64,000 bases of DNA from CAYUQT01 sp964596165 (GCA_964596165.1 CAZQTW010000003.1:110704-174703); one strand, 5' to 3'. Positions 26,545-35,753 are shown, counted from the first letter of the stretch. The notes: generated by a model from the sequence alone, not told the origin. Numbers and translations are program-made.

Positions 26545-26970
26545 GACTGTCTTCCTCCGGCGGCTTTCCCTTGGCATCCGTCACAATCCAAAAGGTGTTC
26601 GTCGGTCGCGGGGCGACGTACCCCCGTGAGTTCGATCCGGACCATAGGCATTCTTCAATCAAATCCCAGTCCGAAAAGCCTCGCATGACGGGAATCCTAA
26701 CCTAACAGACCGGCTCTTCTTGGAGCGTAGTTGCTTTGAAGCCATGCACTGCAGCCTACGTCTTCGACGGTCGGATCGCAAGGCGAGAGATTCTGCCGGA
26801 AGCAAGGACGCTTTGGTGCGGTTTGCCCGTCCGGTCGCTCGATGCGGCTTCGCTCATTGGCGCGGATGGGGGCGTGCCTGTAGACTATTTGTTCGGCGAG
26901 GTGAAAAGAGGGTGTTTCCGGGGGTCGCACACCTACCTGGCGGAAAACGATTCAAACCGAAAGGGCTCAT
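26545..26970. other. 426-bp divergent intergenic region
   Basis: It lies between the phosphoesterase (minus) and the condensation-like gene (plus). Two short plus-strand open frames end inside the downstream gene but have no protein-like composition or ribosome site. No RNA gene or clear promoter pair was found. Confidence 0.4.
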
Positions 26971-28311
26971 GTGGCCAAGACGTACCGACTCAATCCCTGC
27001 GATTGCCTGTTCGCTGCCTTTGATGACCAGGTGAAGCGAAGGGGCTATCGCGGTTCACGAATGCTGTTGAATTGGGACCTGAGAGGGCCTTTGAACTCCG
27101 TTCGACTGGCCAAGGGCCTCCAACGAGCGATGGAGGAGTATCCTTGGACGGCGGGCACGCTGACGATCTCACGATTGCGCGCGTGGCCCTATTGGCGCTG
27201 CAAAGACCTACGGCCCACGCCGGCGCTTACCTGCTACGACCTGACGCAGGAGTCGGATTGGCCCCGGAAACTGGAGGTGCTGACGGAGGACTTCTTCAAC
27301 TCCGGGCCCAACGACGGCGCGCCTCCACAGGTCCGCCTGGCCCATTTCCAAGGGCCCGATGGCCGCCATCGAATATCGATGGTGTATCCGCATCATCTGT
27401 CGGATGTTGAGGGGGCGCAACACTTCCTGGCCGAAGTCAACCGACTGTCCGCTGACTCACCGGCGCCCAAACCGTCTTATCTGATGGAAGACCACGAGCC
27501 GGTCGACCCGCTGGCCGACCACGGCGTCTTGCAACGTCTCAGGATGGTCATGAAACTCAGGGGCACCGCGCCGCCCGCTCACCGCCTTGACGGGGCCGCA
27601 TTGCTTGACACTCTTCCGGGTCGGCCCGTTGCGTCCCGGCGCGAACGGTGGATCCGCAGAACGTGGTCGCCGGATCGAATCGAGCGGCTTCGCCAAAACG
27701 CGAGGAAGATCGCTCCGCCCGGGCCCGCGATGAACAGCCGCTATGTGGCCGGATGTGTTCTTCGCGCCATCTGGCGAATCCATGAAGAGCACGGGCGTCA
27801 ACTGCCTTACTATGCGACGACGTTCCCGGTTCGCGTAGGGGGGATCACGCGTCGGCCGGTGATCGGCAATTTCCTCGTGTCGGCCACGCTGCTTGTCGAT
27901 GCCGAGCGGATTGCCGACAGGCGGGCGGTGGCTGAAGACATCGCCGGGCAATTCACGGCGTTTTCGGAGGAGCGCCAGGACCTATGGTCCTGGTCGCTCT
28001 TGTGGCTCACAAGCCAACTGCGGACCTGGCAGTATCGGGCGTTCGTCAGGACGGTGTTCAGTGCCCGGCCGTTCACCAGTGGCTACTCCTTTTACGGGGA
28101 GATCGATCCGCCCATTCGCGAATTCGTCGGGGCGACGGTCACCGATTTCTGGGGGATCGCCTTGATCAGCATTCCTCCCGGATTGAATCCCTTGTTCTGT
28201 CGATTCGGCGATCGGATCAACTTCATGATCGTCTGGCCCGAGGGATCATTCCCGGAAGCGGTTGTCCGTCGCTATGCGGATCTGATCGAGGAAGAAGTAT
28301 TCCAGGGGTAA
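26971..28311 (+). CDS. Condensation/acyltransferase-superfamily protein
   Basis: A 446-aa protein starting at GTG 26971. The order of motifs resembles the chloramphenicol-acetyltransferase/NRPS-condensation/WS-DGAT superfamily: an N-terminal strand-helix unit, a histidine motif PHHLSDVEGA (~140-149), a linker and a C-terminal half beginning near RRTWSPDRIERLR with TTFPVRVGGITRRPVIGNFL. The catalytic motif departs from HHxxxDG: the acidic residue before Gly is Glu and sits one position later. It may transfer an acyl group to an alcohol or amine. There are no NRPS or lipid genes beside it, so the substrate is unknown. Confidence 0.65.
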   Translation: MAKTYRLNPCDCLFAAFDDQVKRRGYRGSRMLLNWDLRGPLNSVRLAKGLQRAMEEYPWTAGTLTISRLRAWPYWRCKDLRPTPALTCYDLTQESDWPRKLEVLTEDFFNSGPNDGAPPQVRLAHFQGPDGRHRISMVYPHHLSDVEGAQHFLAEVNRLSADSPAPKPSYLMEDHEPVDPLADHGVLQRLRMVMKLRGTAPPAHRLDGAALLDTLPGRPVASRRERWIRRTWSPDRIERLRQNARKIAPPGPAMNSRYVAGCVLRAIWRIHEEHGRQLPYYATTFPVRVGGITRRPVIGNFLVSATLLVDAERIADRRAVAEDIAGQFTAFSEERQDLWSWSLLWLTSQLRTWQYRAFVRTVFSARPFTSGYSFYGEIDPPIREFVGATVTDFWGIALISIPPGLNPLFCRFGDRINFMIVWPEGSFPEAVVRRYADLIEEEVFQG

Positions 28312-28375
28312 GGCGCGGGACCTCGTCTCACCTCACGACCCCGATCCGCGCGTTGAACTCCCTGAACGCACACGA

Positions 28376-29701
28376 TCAGTCCGCCATCTCGCGTCGCCTG
28401 TCGACCACTTGGCCCTGCTCGCCGACGACTCGACGCAGCGATCGTGGCTCCGCGAAGACGATCTGTGCATCGACGTCCAACTCCGCCTTGATGCGTTTGG
28501 TCAACTGGCCGCGCAAATGCGTCAGCGTCTTGGCCTCGTCCAGCGATGGAATCTTCTCCGACACCTCGACCTTGATTTCCAGCGTGTCCACACCGGCCTC
28601 GCGGTCAAGAATGATCTGGTAGTGCGGGCTTGCGCCCTCGACTTCGGAGAGGATCTGCTCGATCTGGGCGGGGAAGATGCCCACGCCGCGAAAATGGATG
28701 AGGTCATCCGTTCGCCCCATGACCCGGGCCATCCGAGCAAAGGTCCTTCCGCAGGAGCAGGGGGCGAGGTCTACCGAGGTGACGTCTCCCGTTCGATAGC
28801 GAATCAACGGAAACCCCTCTTTGGTGATCGTCGTGAAGACCAGTTCCCCCTCGCCTTCGTCGCCGACGGGTTCGAGGGTCTTGGGGTCGATGACCTCCAC
28901 GATGAAATGGTCCTCGTTGATGTGCAGGCCCCGCCGGAGATGGCACTCGCCGGCGACGCCCGGTCCCATGATCTCGGTCAGTCCGTACGTGTCGGTCGCC
29001 GTGATGTGGAGACGCTCCTCCACATGTCGGCGCAAGGGGTCGCTCCATCGTTCCCCGCCGAAAAGCCCGAGCCGGAGATTCAGTCGCTCCGGGTGTACCT
29101 GCATGTCCTCAAGCGCCGTCGCGATGTTGACGGCATGCCCCGGCGTGGAAATCAAGGCCGTCGTCTTGAAGTCCTTCATGACGGCAATCTGTTTCTCCAC
29201 GCCCGTTGTCAAGGAGGTGGGAATCACCGTGGCGCCGATCTGTTCGGCGCCCTGATGAAATCCGAATCCGCCGGCGGAGATCGTGTAGTCGAGCGCGATC
29301 TGGACCACGTCGTGCTCCGTGATCCCGACGGCCGCGAGCAGGCGGGCGGTGCACTCCGTCCAGTTTCGCAAATCGTTTCGCGTGTATCCGACAACGACGG
29401 GCTGTCCCGTCGTTCCCGCCGTCGTGTGGATGCGCACAATGTCGCGAAGCGGAACGGCGAACATGTCGTAGGGATAGCTCCGACGCAGATCCTCTCGCGT
29501 GGTAAAGGGGAGTTCCCGGAGCGATCGTACATCCTTGAGCTTCTCGAGATTGACGCCGTGCGCGTCGAACGCCGTTCGGTAGAACGCCACGTTGCGGTAG
29601 GCCCTGTTCAGCGTCGACTGCAACCGCTCGATCTGAAGCTGCTCCAGTTCCTCGCGACACAAGGTCTCCACCTTCGGACTAAACATGACTGCCTGGCTCA
29701 T
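28376..29701 (-). CDS. paaK: Phenylacetate-CoA ligase
   Basis: A 441-aa adenylate-forming enzyme: aryl acid, ATP and CoA give aryl-CoA. Motifs: the N-terminal YRNVAFYRTAFDAHGV, the P-loop-like HTTAGTTGQPVVVGYT, ATDTYGLTEIMGPGVAGEC, FPLIRYRTGDVTSV and the hinge-proximal RVMGRTDDLIHFRGVGIFP. All match PaaK. It is the last gene of the liv operon, nine bases after livF. Coupling of PaaK with ACT and branched-chain-type transporter genes is common where 2-oxoacid oxidoreductases act on aromatic amino acids; those enzymes are not in this window. Confidence 0.93.
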   Translation of the reverse strand: MSQAVMFSPKVETLCREELEQLQIERLQSTLNRAYRNVAFYRTAFDAHGVNLEKLKDVRSLRELPFTTREDLRRSYPYDMFAVPLRDIVRIHTTAGTTGQPVVVGYTRNDLRNWTECTARLLAAVGITEHDVVQIALDYTISAGGFGFHQGAEQIGATVIPTSLTTGVEKQIAVMKDFKTTALISTPGHAVNIATALEDMQVHPERLNLRLGLFGGERWSDPLRRHVEERLHITATDTYGLTEIMGPGVAGECHLRRGLHINEDHFIVEVIDPKTLEPVGDEGEGELVFTTITKEGFPLIRYRTGDVTSVDLAPCSCGRTFARMARVMGRTDDLIHFRGVGIFPAQIEQILSEVEGASPHYQIILDREAGVDTLEIKVEVSEKIPSLDEAKTLTHLRGQLTKRIKAELDVDAQIVFAEPRSLRRVVGEQGQVVDRRREMAD

Positions 29702-29710
29702 GGCGTTGCC

Positions 29711-30448
29711 TCACTCATCGATTGTTCGGTACTCCTTCCCGAGGTACGCTCGCTGAACCTCGCGATTGTCGCGCAGCTCAAGCGACGTACCCTCGAGAAC
29801 AATCTGGCCGGTTTCCACGACGTATCCGCGATCGGCAACCGCGAGGGCGGCCCGGGCGTTTTGCTCAACCAAGAGAATCGTGATGCCGTTACGCTTGAGG
29901 TCGGCGATGGCCCGATAGATGTCCTTGACGATCAGCGGGGCGACTCCCAGAGAAGGCTCATCCATCATCAAGAGTCTCGGCCGCGACATCAAGGCCCGTC
30001 CGATGGCCAGCATCTGCTGCTGACCTCCCGAAAGCGTGCCCGCAATCTGGTTCTCGCGTTCCTTGAGGATGCCGAATAGCCCGTACACCTTCTCCAGGCT
30101 CTCCGTGGTGTCGGCCTTCGTCTGACCGCGTCGGCGGCGGGAATACGCCCCCAGCATCAGGTTGTCCTTGACGGTCAGCGTGCTGAAGACATGGCGACCT
30201 TCCGGGACCAGCGAGCACCCGCGTTCCACGATCCGTTCGGACGACATCTGGTGGATCGGCTTCTGATCGAGCAGAACAGAGCCGGAATTGGGCCGCAACA
30301 CGCCGGCAACCGTTTTCAGGAGGGTCGTCTTTCCCGCGCCGTTGGCGCCGATGATGGCGACGGCCTCTCCCGCCGATACGTGCAGCGAAATCCCTTTGAG
30401 GACTCGCAACGGACCGTAGCCCGCTTCAAGATTGAGAATCCTCAGCAT
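29711..30448 (-). CDS. livF: Branched-chain amino acid ABC transporter ATPase LivF
   Basis: A cytoplasmic ATPase partner of LivG. Start taken at ATG 30448, giving MLRILNLEAGYGPLRVLKGI; two upstream in-frame starts (30457, 30454) are possible. Walker A is GANGAGKT (34-41), the signature LSGGQQQMLAIGRAL and Walker B LLMMDEPSLGVAP, the last typical of LivF. It overlaps the livG end by about 20 bases. Confidence 0.94.
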   Translation of the reverse strand: MLRILNLEAGYGPLRVLKGISLHVSAGEAVAIIGANGAGKTTLLKTVAGVLRPNSGSVLLDQKPIHQMSSERIVERGCSLVPEGRHVFSTLTVKDNLMLGAYSRRRRGQTKADTTESLEKVYGLFGILKERENQIAGTLSGGQQQMLAIGRALMSRPRLLMMDEPSLGVAPLIVKDIYRAIADLKRNGITILLVEQNARAALAVADRGYVVETGQIVLEGTSLELRDNREVQRAYLGKEYRTIDE

Positions 30449-31211
30449 GATCATCACCCAGGTAAATGCGGATCACGTCCGGATTCCGCTGGATCGTCCG
30501 TGGGGGGCCTTCGGCAATCTGCCGGCCCTGGTCGAGAACGACGACGTCATCGGAGATGCTCATGACCAGCGACATGTCGTGCTCCACTACAAGGCAGGTC
30601 ACGCCCCGATCGCGGATTCGCAGAATCAAGTCCGCGAGTTCCTTGGTCTCATAGATGTTGAGTCCCGCCGCCGGTTCGTCCAACATGAGGAGAGTCGGCT
30701 CGGTAGCCAACGCTCTCGCGAATTCCACTCGACGTTGGCGGCCAAACGATAGATTCGAGGCCGTCTCGAACGCGCACGAGCCCAGATCCAGGTCTTCCAG
30801 AATCCGCATCGCCGTCGCCTCGATCTCTCGAGCTTCTCGTCGGCTGCGAGGGAGGTTCAGCATGCCGGACAGGAATCCCGAACGCGTTCGGGGATGCCTG
30901 CCCACCATGACGTTTTCGAGTACCGTCATCTGTCCGAAGAGTTTCGTCGTTTGGAAGGTCCTCGCGATCCCCAAGGCGGCCACGGCATGGGGTTTCCACC
31001 CGGTAATCCGTTGGCCACCGAAGAGAACGTCGCCGCCATGGGGCGGGATCGTCCCAGCAATCAGGTTGAAGAGCGTGGTCTTACCGGCACCGTTCGGTCC
31101 GATGACGGCCTTGATCGATCCCCGGGGCACGCCGAAGCTCACGTCCTTGACGGCTTGAAGCCCGCCAAAGAAACGGGTGAGGCCCTTCGTTTCAAGAAGA
31201 CGGTCAGCCAT
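30426..31211 (-). CDS. livG: Branched-chain amino acid ABC transporter ATPase LivG
   Basis: A 261-aa ATPase. Walker A is GPNGAGKTT (38-46), with the LivG-type sequence RTFQTTKLFGQMTVLENVMV, signature LSFGRQRRVEFARAL and Walker B LLMLDEPAAGLN. GGAGG lies just before the ATG, and the gene overlaps the end of livM by eight bases. It energises uptake through LivH/LivM. Confidence 0.94.
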   Translation of the reverse strand: MADRLLETKGLTRFFGGLQAVKDVSFGVPRGSIKAVIGPNGAGKTTLFNLIAGTIPPHGGDVLFGGQRITGWKPHAVAALGIARTFQTTKLFGQMTVLENVMVGRHPRTRSGFLSGMLNLPRSRREAREIEATAMRILEDLDLGSCAFETASNLSFGRQRRVEFARALATEPTLLMLDEPAAGLNIYETKELADLILRIRDRGVTCLVVEHDMSLVMSISDDVVVLDQGRQIAEGPPRTIQRNPDVIRIYLGDDHAEDSQS

Positions 31212-32274
31212 ACGACCTCCCGGACCGGAGGGACGGCCGCCTCAACCAACCGGGCATACGAAGCAGCCCTTGAGGCGCGAATATCATGATGGCGATCAGG
31301 ATCGCCCCGAATACGGCGTCGTCGTACGTTCCGAGGACACCTCGCAAGGAAAGGAAGTTCAGCGCGATGCCCATGACAAGGGCGCCCCATACGTTCGCCA
31401 TTCCGCCAACGGCCACGATCGATACGTACCGGACCGATTTCATCACCGTGACTTCGGAAGGCCCGATACTGCCGTTATAGTGCGTCAAGAAGATCCCGCC
31501 GACGGCGGCAAGAAGGGCACTCAGGACGAACGTGGAGAGTTTGTACCGGTAGGTATCGACTCCGAGCGAGTGCGCGGCCTCCTCACTCTGGTGGATGGAA
31601 CGAAGCGCTCTCCCCACTCGCGAGTGGATCAGGTTGATCGCGAGGAGCATGGCGGTAAACGCCAGGCCCCAGGCGACGTAGTAGTTCTGAATTCGAAAGG
31701 GCGCTCTTCCGTTTACCTGTAGCGCGCCGACCAACCTGAACGGGGGTACGTTCGAAATCCCGTCGGCCTGGCCGAAGACCTCGGCCCCGAGAACGATACG
31801 GTAGATGATCAGGCCGAAGCCGAGGGTCGCCATGGCGAGGTAGTGCCCTTTGAGGCGGATGACCGGCACCCCGATCGCAAAGGCAATCAGGCCTGTCAGC
31901 ACGAGCGCCACGATGAAGGCCGGCCACGGCGAAAAGGATAGGATGGTCGCGCCGTAAAGGTCCTGCCGCTCCACGATCACCCCCAGCGAGCGGCACCAGG
32001 CAACGAGAAACACGTCGCGGTAGGGGAGGAGGTTGCAGGTCGTCATGACGGCGGAGGTGTACCCTCCGATCGCGAAGAAGCCAGCGTGCCCCAGCGATAT
32101 CTGGCCCGCGTAGCCCATGAGCAGACACAAGCCGATCACCACAAGGGCATAGTAGACCGACATCGTCACCTGAGTCATGTAGTACGTCGCGCCTGCGGCC
32201 GACAAGACCGCGTGCAGCAGAACAACCAGGATGAGGCCGACCATGACTGGGACGTACTTGCCGAACCGCATCAT
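31204..32274 (-). CDS. livM: Branched-chain amino acid ABC transporter permease LivM
   Basis: A 356-aa integral membrane protein with about nine hydrophobic segments. The family motif GYAGQISLGHAGFFAIGGYT is near residues 54-73, and GLAF...GRALRSIHQSEEAAHSLGVD is the cytoplasmic EAA-like loop that contacts the ATPases. Its ATG overlaps the livH stop (ATGA). It forms the transmembrane channel with LivH. Confidence 0.94.
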   Translation of the reverse strand: MMRFGKYVPVMVGLILVVLLHAVLSAAGATYYMTQVTMSVYYALVVIGLCLLMGYAGQISLGHAGFFAIGGYTSAVMTTCNLLPYRDVFLVAWCRSLGVIVERQDLYGATILSFSPWPAFIVALVLTGLIAFAIGVPVIRLKGHYLAMATLGFGLIIYRIVLGAEVFGQADGISNVPPFRLVGALQVNGRAPFRIQNYYVAWGLAFTAMLLAINLIHSRVGRALRSIHQSEEAAHSLGVDTYRYKLSTFVLSALLAAVGGIFLTHYNGSIGPSEVTVMKSVRYVSIVAVGGMANVWGALVMGIALNFLSLRGVLGTYDDAVFGAILIAIMIFAPQGLLRMPGWLRRPSLRSGRSYG

Positions 32275-33161
32275 GAGGCCCTCAGGACGCTCGTGTCGCT
32301 TCGGGCGAACAGGCCGCTCGGCCGGAAGACAAGAATCAGCAGAAGGACGACGATCGAGACGGCCTCCTTGTAGGCGACATCGAACTGGCTGACCATCAGG
32401 GCCTCAAGCAGCCCGAGCAAAAGTCCGGCGGCGACCGCGGCCATGCTGTTGCCGAGACCGCCAAGAATGGCCACCGTGAACCCTTTGATCGCCAGCGGAG
32501 CCCCCATGTCGTACTGCGTTTGCGTCACCGGGGAGATGACGCAGCCGGCTAAGGCGCCGATACCGGCGCTGAGCATGAAGGACAACGTGACCATCCAACG
32601 ATCATGGATACCGCAGAGGCGCGCCGCCATCCGATCGTCGGCGCAGGCCCGCATGGCTCGCCCCGTCCATGTGAACCGGAAGAAGACCGTCAGTCCCGCG
32701 ACGATCAGCCCGCTCACGCCGAGCACCCAGAGAATCTGAGGAGAAATGTGCGCTCCCAGGATGCTGATCGTTGAGACCTCCGTTCCGGTGAAGTACGGCA
32801 ACGATCGAACCTTCTCATCCCAGATGTGGAGCATGGCTTCCCGGATGACGATGGAGACCCCGATCGTGATCACAATGAGCCTCAGAACCGAGGCATCCGG
32901 CACACGCCGAATAAAGACGATCTCGATGAGACCGCCGAGAAGCGTCGTGATCAGGACCGCCAGGAGAACGGCGATCGGCAGCGGCAATACCTCACAGAGG
33001 CTGACGGCCGTCATCGCGCCGACGATCAGGAACTCCCCTTGGGCGAAATTGATGATGCCCGTGGCGTTGTAGATGATGTTAAAACCGATGGCAACAATGG
33101 CGTATATGCTGCCTGCGGTGATTCCTGAGAAGCAATACTGAACAAGCTGGGCGTAGTTCAT
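32271..33161 (-). CDS. livH: Branched-chain amino acid ABC transporter permease LivH
   Basis: A 296-aa integral membrane protein with about eight hydrophobic helices. Hallmarks: ITAGSIYAIVAIGFNIIYNA and TGIINFAQGEFLIVGAM near the N-terminus, GRAMRACADDRMAARLCGI as the coupling loop and GFTVAILGGLGNSMAAVAAG near the C-terminus. It is separated from livK by 107 bases containing two hairpins. Confidence 0.94.
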   Translation of the reverse strand: MNYAQLVQYCFSGITAGSIYAIVAIGFNIIYNATGIINFAQGEFLIVGAMTAVSLCEVLPLPIAVLLAVLITTLLGGLIEIVFIRRVPDASVLRLIVITIGVSIVIREAMLHIWDEKVRSLPYFTGTEVSTISILGAHISPQILWVLGVSGLIVAGLTVFFRFTWTGRAMRACADDRMAARLCGIHDRWMVTLSFMLSAGIGALAGCVISPVTQTQYDMGAPLAIKGFTVAILGGLGNSMAAVAAGLLLGLLEALMVSQFDVAYKEAVSIVVLLLILVFRPSGLFARSDTSVLRAS

Positions 33162-33174
33162 TCACCTTCGACTC

Positions 33175-33223
33175 GTGTGGGAAGAAACCACCCACACCAG
33201 AGAGGCCGTACCTGCACGGCCTC
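33175..33223 (-). promoter_or_regulatory. Tandem hairpins between livK and livH
   Basis: In transcript direction the first stem is GAGGCCGT/ACGGCCTC (33202-33209 with 33216-33223, 6-nt loop), the second GTGTGGG/CCCACAC (33175-33181 with 33191-33197, 9-nt loop). Neither is followed by a long T-run, so RNA processing and 3'-end protection of livK, or partial attenuation, is more likely than full termination. Such a device would make more binding protein than permease. Confidence 0.55.
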
Positions 33224-33268
33224 CCCTTCTTCCTTCTCTCTCCCATGAGGGGTCCAAACACCGGCGCT

Positions 33269-34498
33269 CTACTTCTTGTAGATCGCGAACTTGCCGTCCT
33301 TCACGGTCAACATCTCGAAGGCGTCGATCGTCAGACCGCAGTGGTCCTGAGGAGAGAAGTTGAACACGCCGGCGGTCCCGACGACGCCCTTCAGATTCTC
33401 CAGCGCCTCGCGAACCTTCTCTCGATCGGTGCTGCCCGCCTTCTTGATGGCTTCGGTAAGGACCAACAGGGCGTCATAGGCGTGGCCCCCGAAGGTGCTC
33501 GCGTCTTCCTTGTACCGGCTCTCATGGTCGTTCTTGTACTGCACGAGGACTTTCTTCTGCGGATGGTCGTCCGGCAACTGATCGGCAACCAGCAGGCGAC
33601 CGCAGGGGAAGAGCGTCCCGTTGGCGGCTTCGCCGCCCGCCTGAACATACTTGATGTTTCCAAAACCGTGGCTCTGGAACAAGGGGACGTTCAAGCCGAT
33701 TTGCTTCATGTTCTTGGCGACCAGGCTCTGGGCGGGGACGATCGACCAGTTGATGACGGCCTGTACGTTCTGCCCCTTCAGTTTGGTCAGCACCCCCGTC
33801 AAGTCGGTCTCTTGTTTGTCGTATACCTCGGAGATCGGGATTGAGATTCCGTACTCGGGCGCTAGTTTCTCCAATTGCGCCTTGCCGGCCTTCCCGAACC
33901 CGTCGCTGCTCACGATCACGCCGGCCTTCGTGAGGTCCTTCTCCTTCATCGTTTTGAAGATCCACCTCGCGGCGTCGCTGTCCTTCTGAGGAGTCTTGAA
34001 CACGTAGCTTGCGATGGGGTTCACGATGTCCTCGGCGGCAGCACAGGAAACCAGAATGGTCTTGCCCTCCTGGCAGGTGGTCTTGATCGCCATGGTCTCG
34101 CCGCTCGTCGAGGGGCCGACGATGGCCAGCACCTTCTCCTCGTCGATGAGCTGTTTGGCCAAGGAGAGGGCATTCTCCGGATTGCCCTTGGAGTCCTTTA
34201 TGATGAGCTCGATCTTGCGGCCGTTGATCCCGCCGGCATCATTCAGTTTCTTCACAAACATCTCAGACGTCTTCTGCTCCGGAGCCCCCAAGAATGAGGC
34301 CCCGCCGGTTACGGAGAAGATCGCGCCGATCTTGATGGGTTCTCCGCCGGTCTTGGGCGCCACGGGCGCCTTCGCCGTCCCGGTCTCCTTCACCGTCCCG
34401 GGCTCCTTCGACGTCCCGGGCTCCTTCTGGCACCCCGTGAGGCAAAGGGCAGATACCATGATGACGACGCCGATCACATCTACCAATCGCATGTTCAT
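33269..34498 (-). CDS. livK: Branched-chain amino acid ABC transporter substrate-binding lipoprotein LivK
   Basis: A 409-aa lipoprotein with lipobox LTGC (Cys at residue 23), anchored to a membrane and facing the periplasm. A short repeat-rich linker (KEPGTSKEPGTVKETGTAK) precedes the periplasmic-binding fold: IKIGAIFSVTGGASFLGAPE, LIIKDSKGNPENALSLAKQL, IVGPSTSGETMA and DALLVLTEAIKKAG. Ligands of this family include branched-chain or aromatic amino acids, amides and aryl acids. AGGAAGACATCC precedes the ATG. The linked paaK hints at an aromatic ligand (inference). Confidence 0.93.
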   Translation of the reverse strand: MNMRLVDVIGVVIMVSALCLTGCQKEPGTSKEPGTVKETGTAKAPVAPKTGGEPIKIGAIFSVTGGASFLGAPEQKTSEMFVKKLNDAGGINGRKIELIIKDSKGNPENALSLAKQLIDEEKVLAIVGPSTSGETMAIKTTCQEGKTILVSCAAAEDIVNPIASYVFKTPQKDSDAARWIFKTMKEKDLTKAGVIVSSDGFGKAGKAQLEKLAPEYGISIPISEVYDKQETDLTGVLTKLKGQNVQAVINWSIVPAQSLVAKNMKQIGLNVPLFQSHGFGNIKYVQAGGEAANGTLFPCGRLLVADQLPDDHPQKKVLVQYKNDHESRYKEDASTFGGHAYDALLVLTEAIKKAGSTDREKVREALENLKGVVGTAGVFNFSPQDHCGLTIDAFEMLTVKDGKFAIYKK

Positions 34499-34526
34499 GG
34501 ATGTCTTCCTTTCTGGCCTGTCTAGG

Positions 34527-34958
34527 TCAAAGATTCTGAATCATGCTCTCCGGAAGGACGGAAATGCCATTTTCCCTCAGGGTTTCGACGGCTTTCACCG
34601 CATCGTCGATTCTTAAGACAACAATCGCATTACTGCCGCTCTTCTCGAAAAACGCGTACATGTATTCGATATTGATGGCCTCACGGTCGAAGATTTCGAT
34701 AATCCGATGCAAACCGCCCGGCTTGTCCTCCATCTCGACGGCGACGACGTCGGTTTCCTGGGCAACGAGGTCGTGGTCCTTGAGGATGCGAACGCATCGG
34801 GCTCGATCGCTGACAATGAGCCTCAAGACTCCGAAATCGGCCATATCGGCGAGCGATAGGGCACGGATGTTGATGCCTTCATCGGCCAGAAGTTTCGTGA
34901 CTTCCGCCAGCCTGCCCTTCTTATTCTCCAAGAAGACGGAGACTTGCTTCGTAAACAT
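34527..34958 (-). CDS. Tandem ACT-domain protein
   Basis: A 143-aa protein made of two ACT domains: residues 1-~68 (FTKQVSVFLENKKGRLAEVT) and ~70-143 (VVAVEMEDKPGGLHRIIEIF). ACT domains bind amino acids and regulate metabolism. This two-ACT form is commonly found beside PaaK, indolepyruvate oxidoreductase and liv genes. It is the first gene of the operon, 28 bases before livK, with GAGGAG upstream. It is probably an amino-acid sensor for the pathway. Confidence 0.88.
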   Translation of the reverse strand: MFTKQVSVFLENKKGRLAEVTKLLADEGINIRALSLADMADFGVLRLIVSDRARCVRILKDHDLVAQETDVVAVEMEDKPGGLHRIIEIFDREAINIEYMYAFFEKSGSNAIVVLRIDDAVKAVETLRENGISVLPESMIQNL

Positions 34959-35030
34959 GGCATTCTCCTCGCCAAAACCTACCGCGAGAAGGACAAATGT
35001 ACAACACCCTTTGTGCTTGAGTCCCTTGCA

Positions 35031-35753
35031 TCAGGGCTGCTTGGGTTCGACCGGCTTCGCGGCATCGTCATTCAACGGCTTCAGCTTGATGTTCTTAAAC
35101 CAACAGGGCGAACCATGGTCCTGTAGACCGATATATCCTTTTCGATGGTGATCCTTCCAGGCCGTGTCGAATTTGTGTGCCGTGCCGTCGGGCCGCTTGA
35201 ATTTCTCCGTCCACTCGTCGAGGTTCATACGAGAAACCGTTTCGCCGTTGAGCTCGATCTCAATGATGTTCTTGTTGCATGTGATGACGGCATGATTCCA
35301 CTCGCCCGCGGGTTTCGCCATCGCCTTGGTGGGCTTGACCAGGTCGTAGATCGCTCCGGTATCGTGAAATCCGGCGCCTGGGGTGTCATCGATGGCCATC
35401 TCAATGCCGTTGTATCCGAGGCTCTTGCCCGGCCGGGCCGTCAGCGGGAACTCTCGTACGAAGATACCGCTGTTGCAGCCCTTGCTGATCTTGAAGTCGA
35501 TCGACAGGATGAAATCGCCCCATTGTTTTTCGTGAATCATCATGTACCCGCCGCACTTGTGCGGGTTGATGCAGCCGTTCTCGACGGGCGTCTTGCTGGG
35601 CTTCCGGCTGCTGGTCATCCAGCCGTTGAGTGTCTTGCCGTCGAACAAGAGAATCCAGCCGTCCTTCCTCTCCCGGTCGGTGAGCTGGTTGTCCGCCGCA
35701 ATCGCCACCGATGGGAGAACCCATGGTATCAACAGCGTGAAAATCGTCTTCAT
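35031..35753 (-). CDS. Exported DUF1080 (3-keto-disaccharide hydrolase-like) protein
   Basis: ATG 35753 has AGGAG upstream and gives a signal peptide (KTIFTLLIPWVLPSVAIAA). The 240-aa mature part shows the DUF1080 pattern: DGWILLFDGKTLNGWM, GDFILSIDFKISKGCNSGIF, EWNHAVITCNKNIIEIELNG and RKGYIGLQDHGSPCWFKNIK. The fold is a concanavalin-like jelly roll; some members hydrolyse 3-ketoglycosides made by Gfo/Idh/MocA enzymes. It is 72 bp upstream of the ACT gene on the same strand, but probably a separate unit. Confidence 0.88.
   Translation of the reverse strand: MKTIFTLLIPWVLPSVAIAADNQLTDRERKDGWILLFDGKTLNGWMTSSRKPSKTPVENGCINPHKCGGYMMIHEKQWGDFILSIDFKISKGCNSGIFVREFPLTARPGKSLGYNGIEMAIDDTPGAGFHDTGAIYDLVKPTKAMAKPAGEWNHAVITCNKNIIEIELNGETVSRMNLDEWTEKFKRPDGTAHKFDTAWKDHHRKGYIGLQDHGSPCWFKNIKLKPLNDDAAKPVEPKQP

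Noticed and set aside
26720..27034. Two short plus frames in the gap before the condensation-like gene
   Set aside because: No ribosome site or protein-like composition, and both run into the start of the real gene in other frames.
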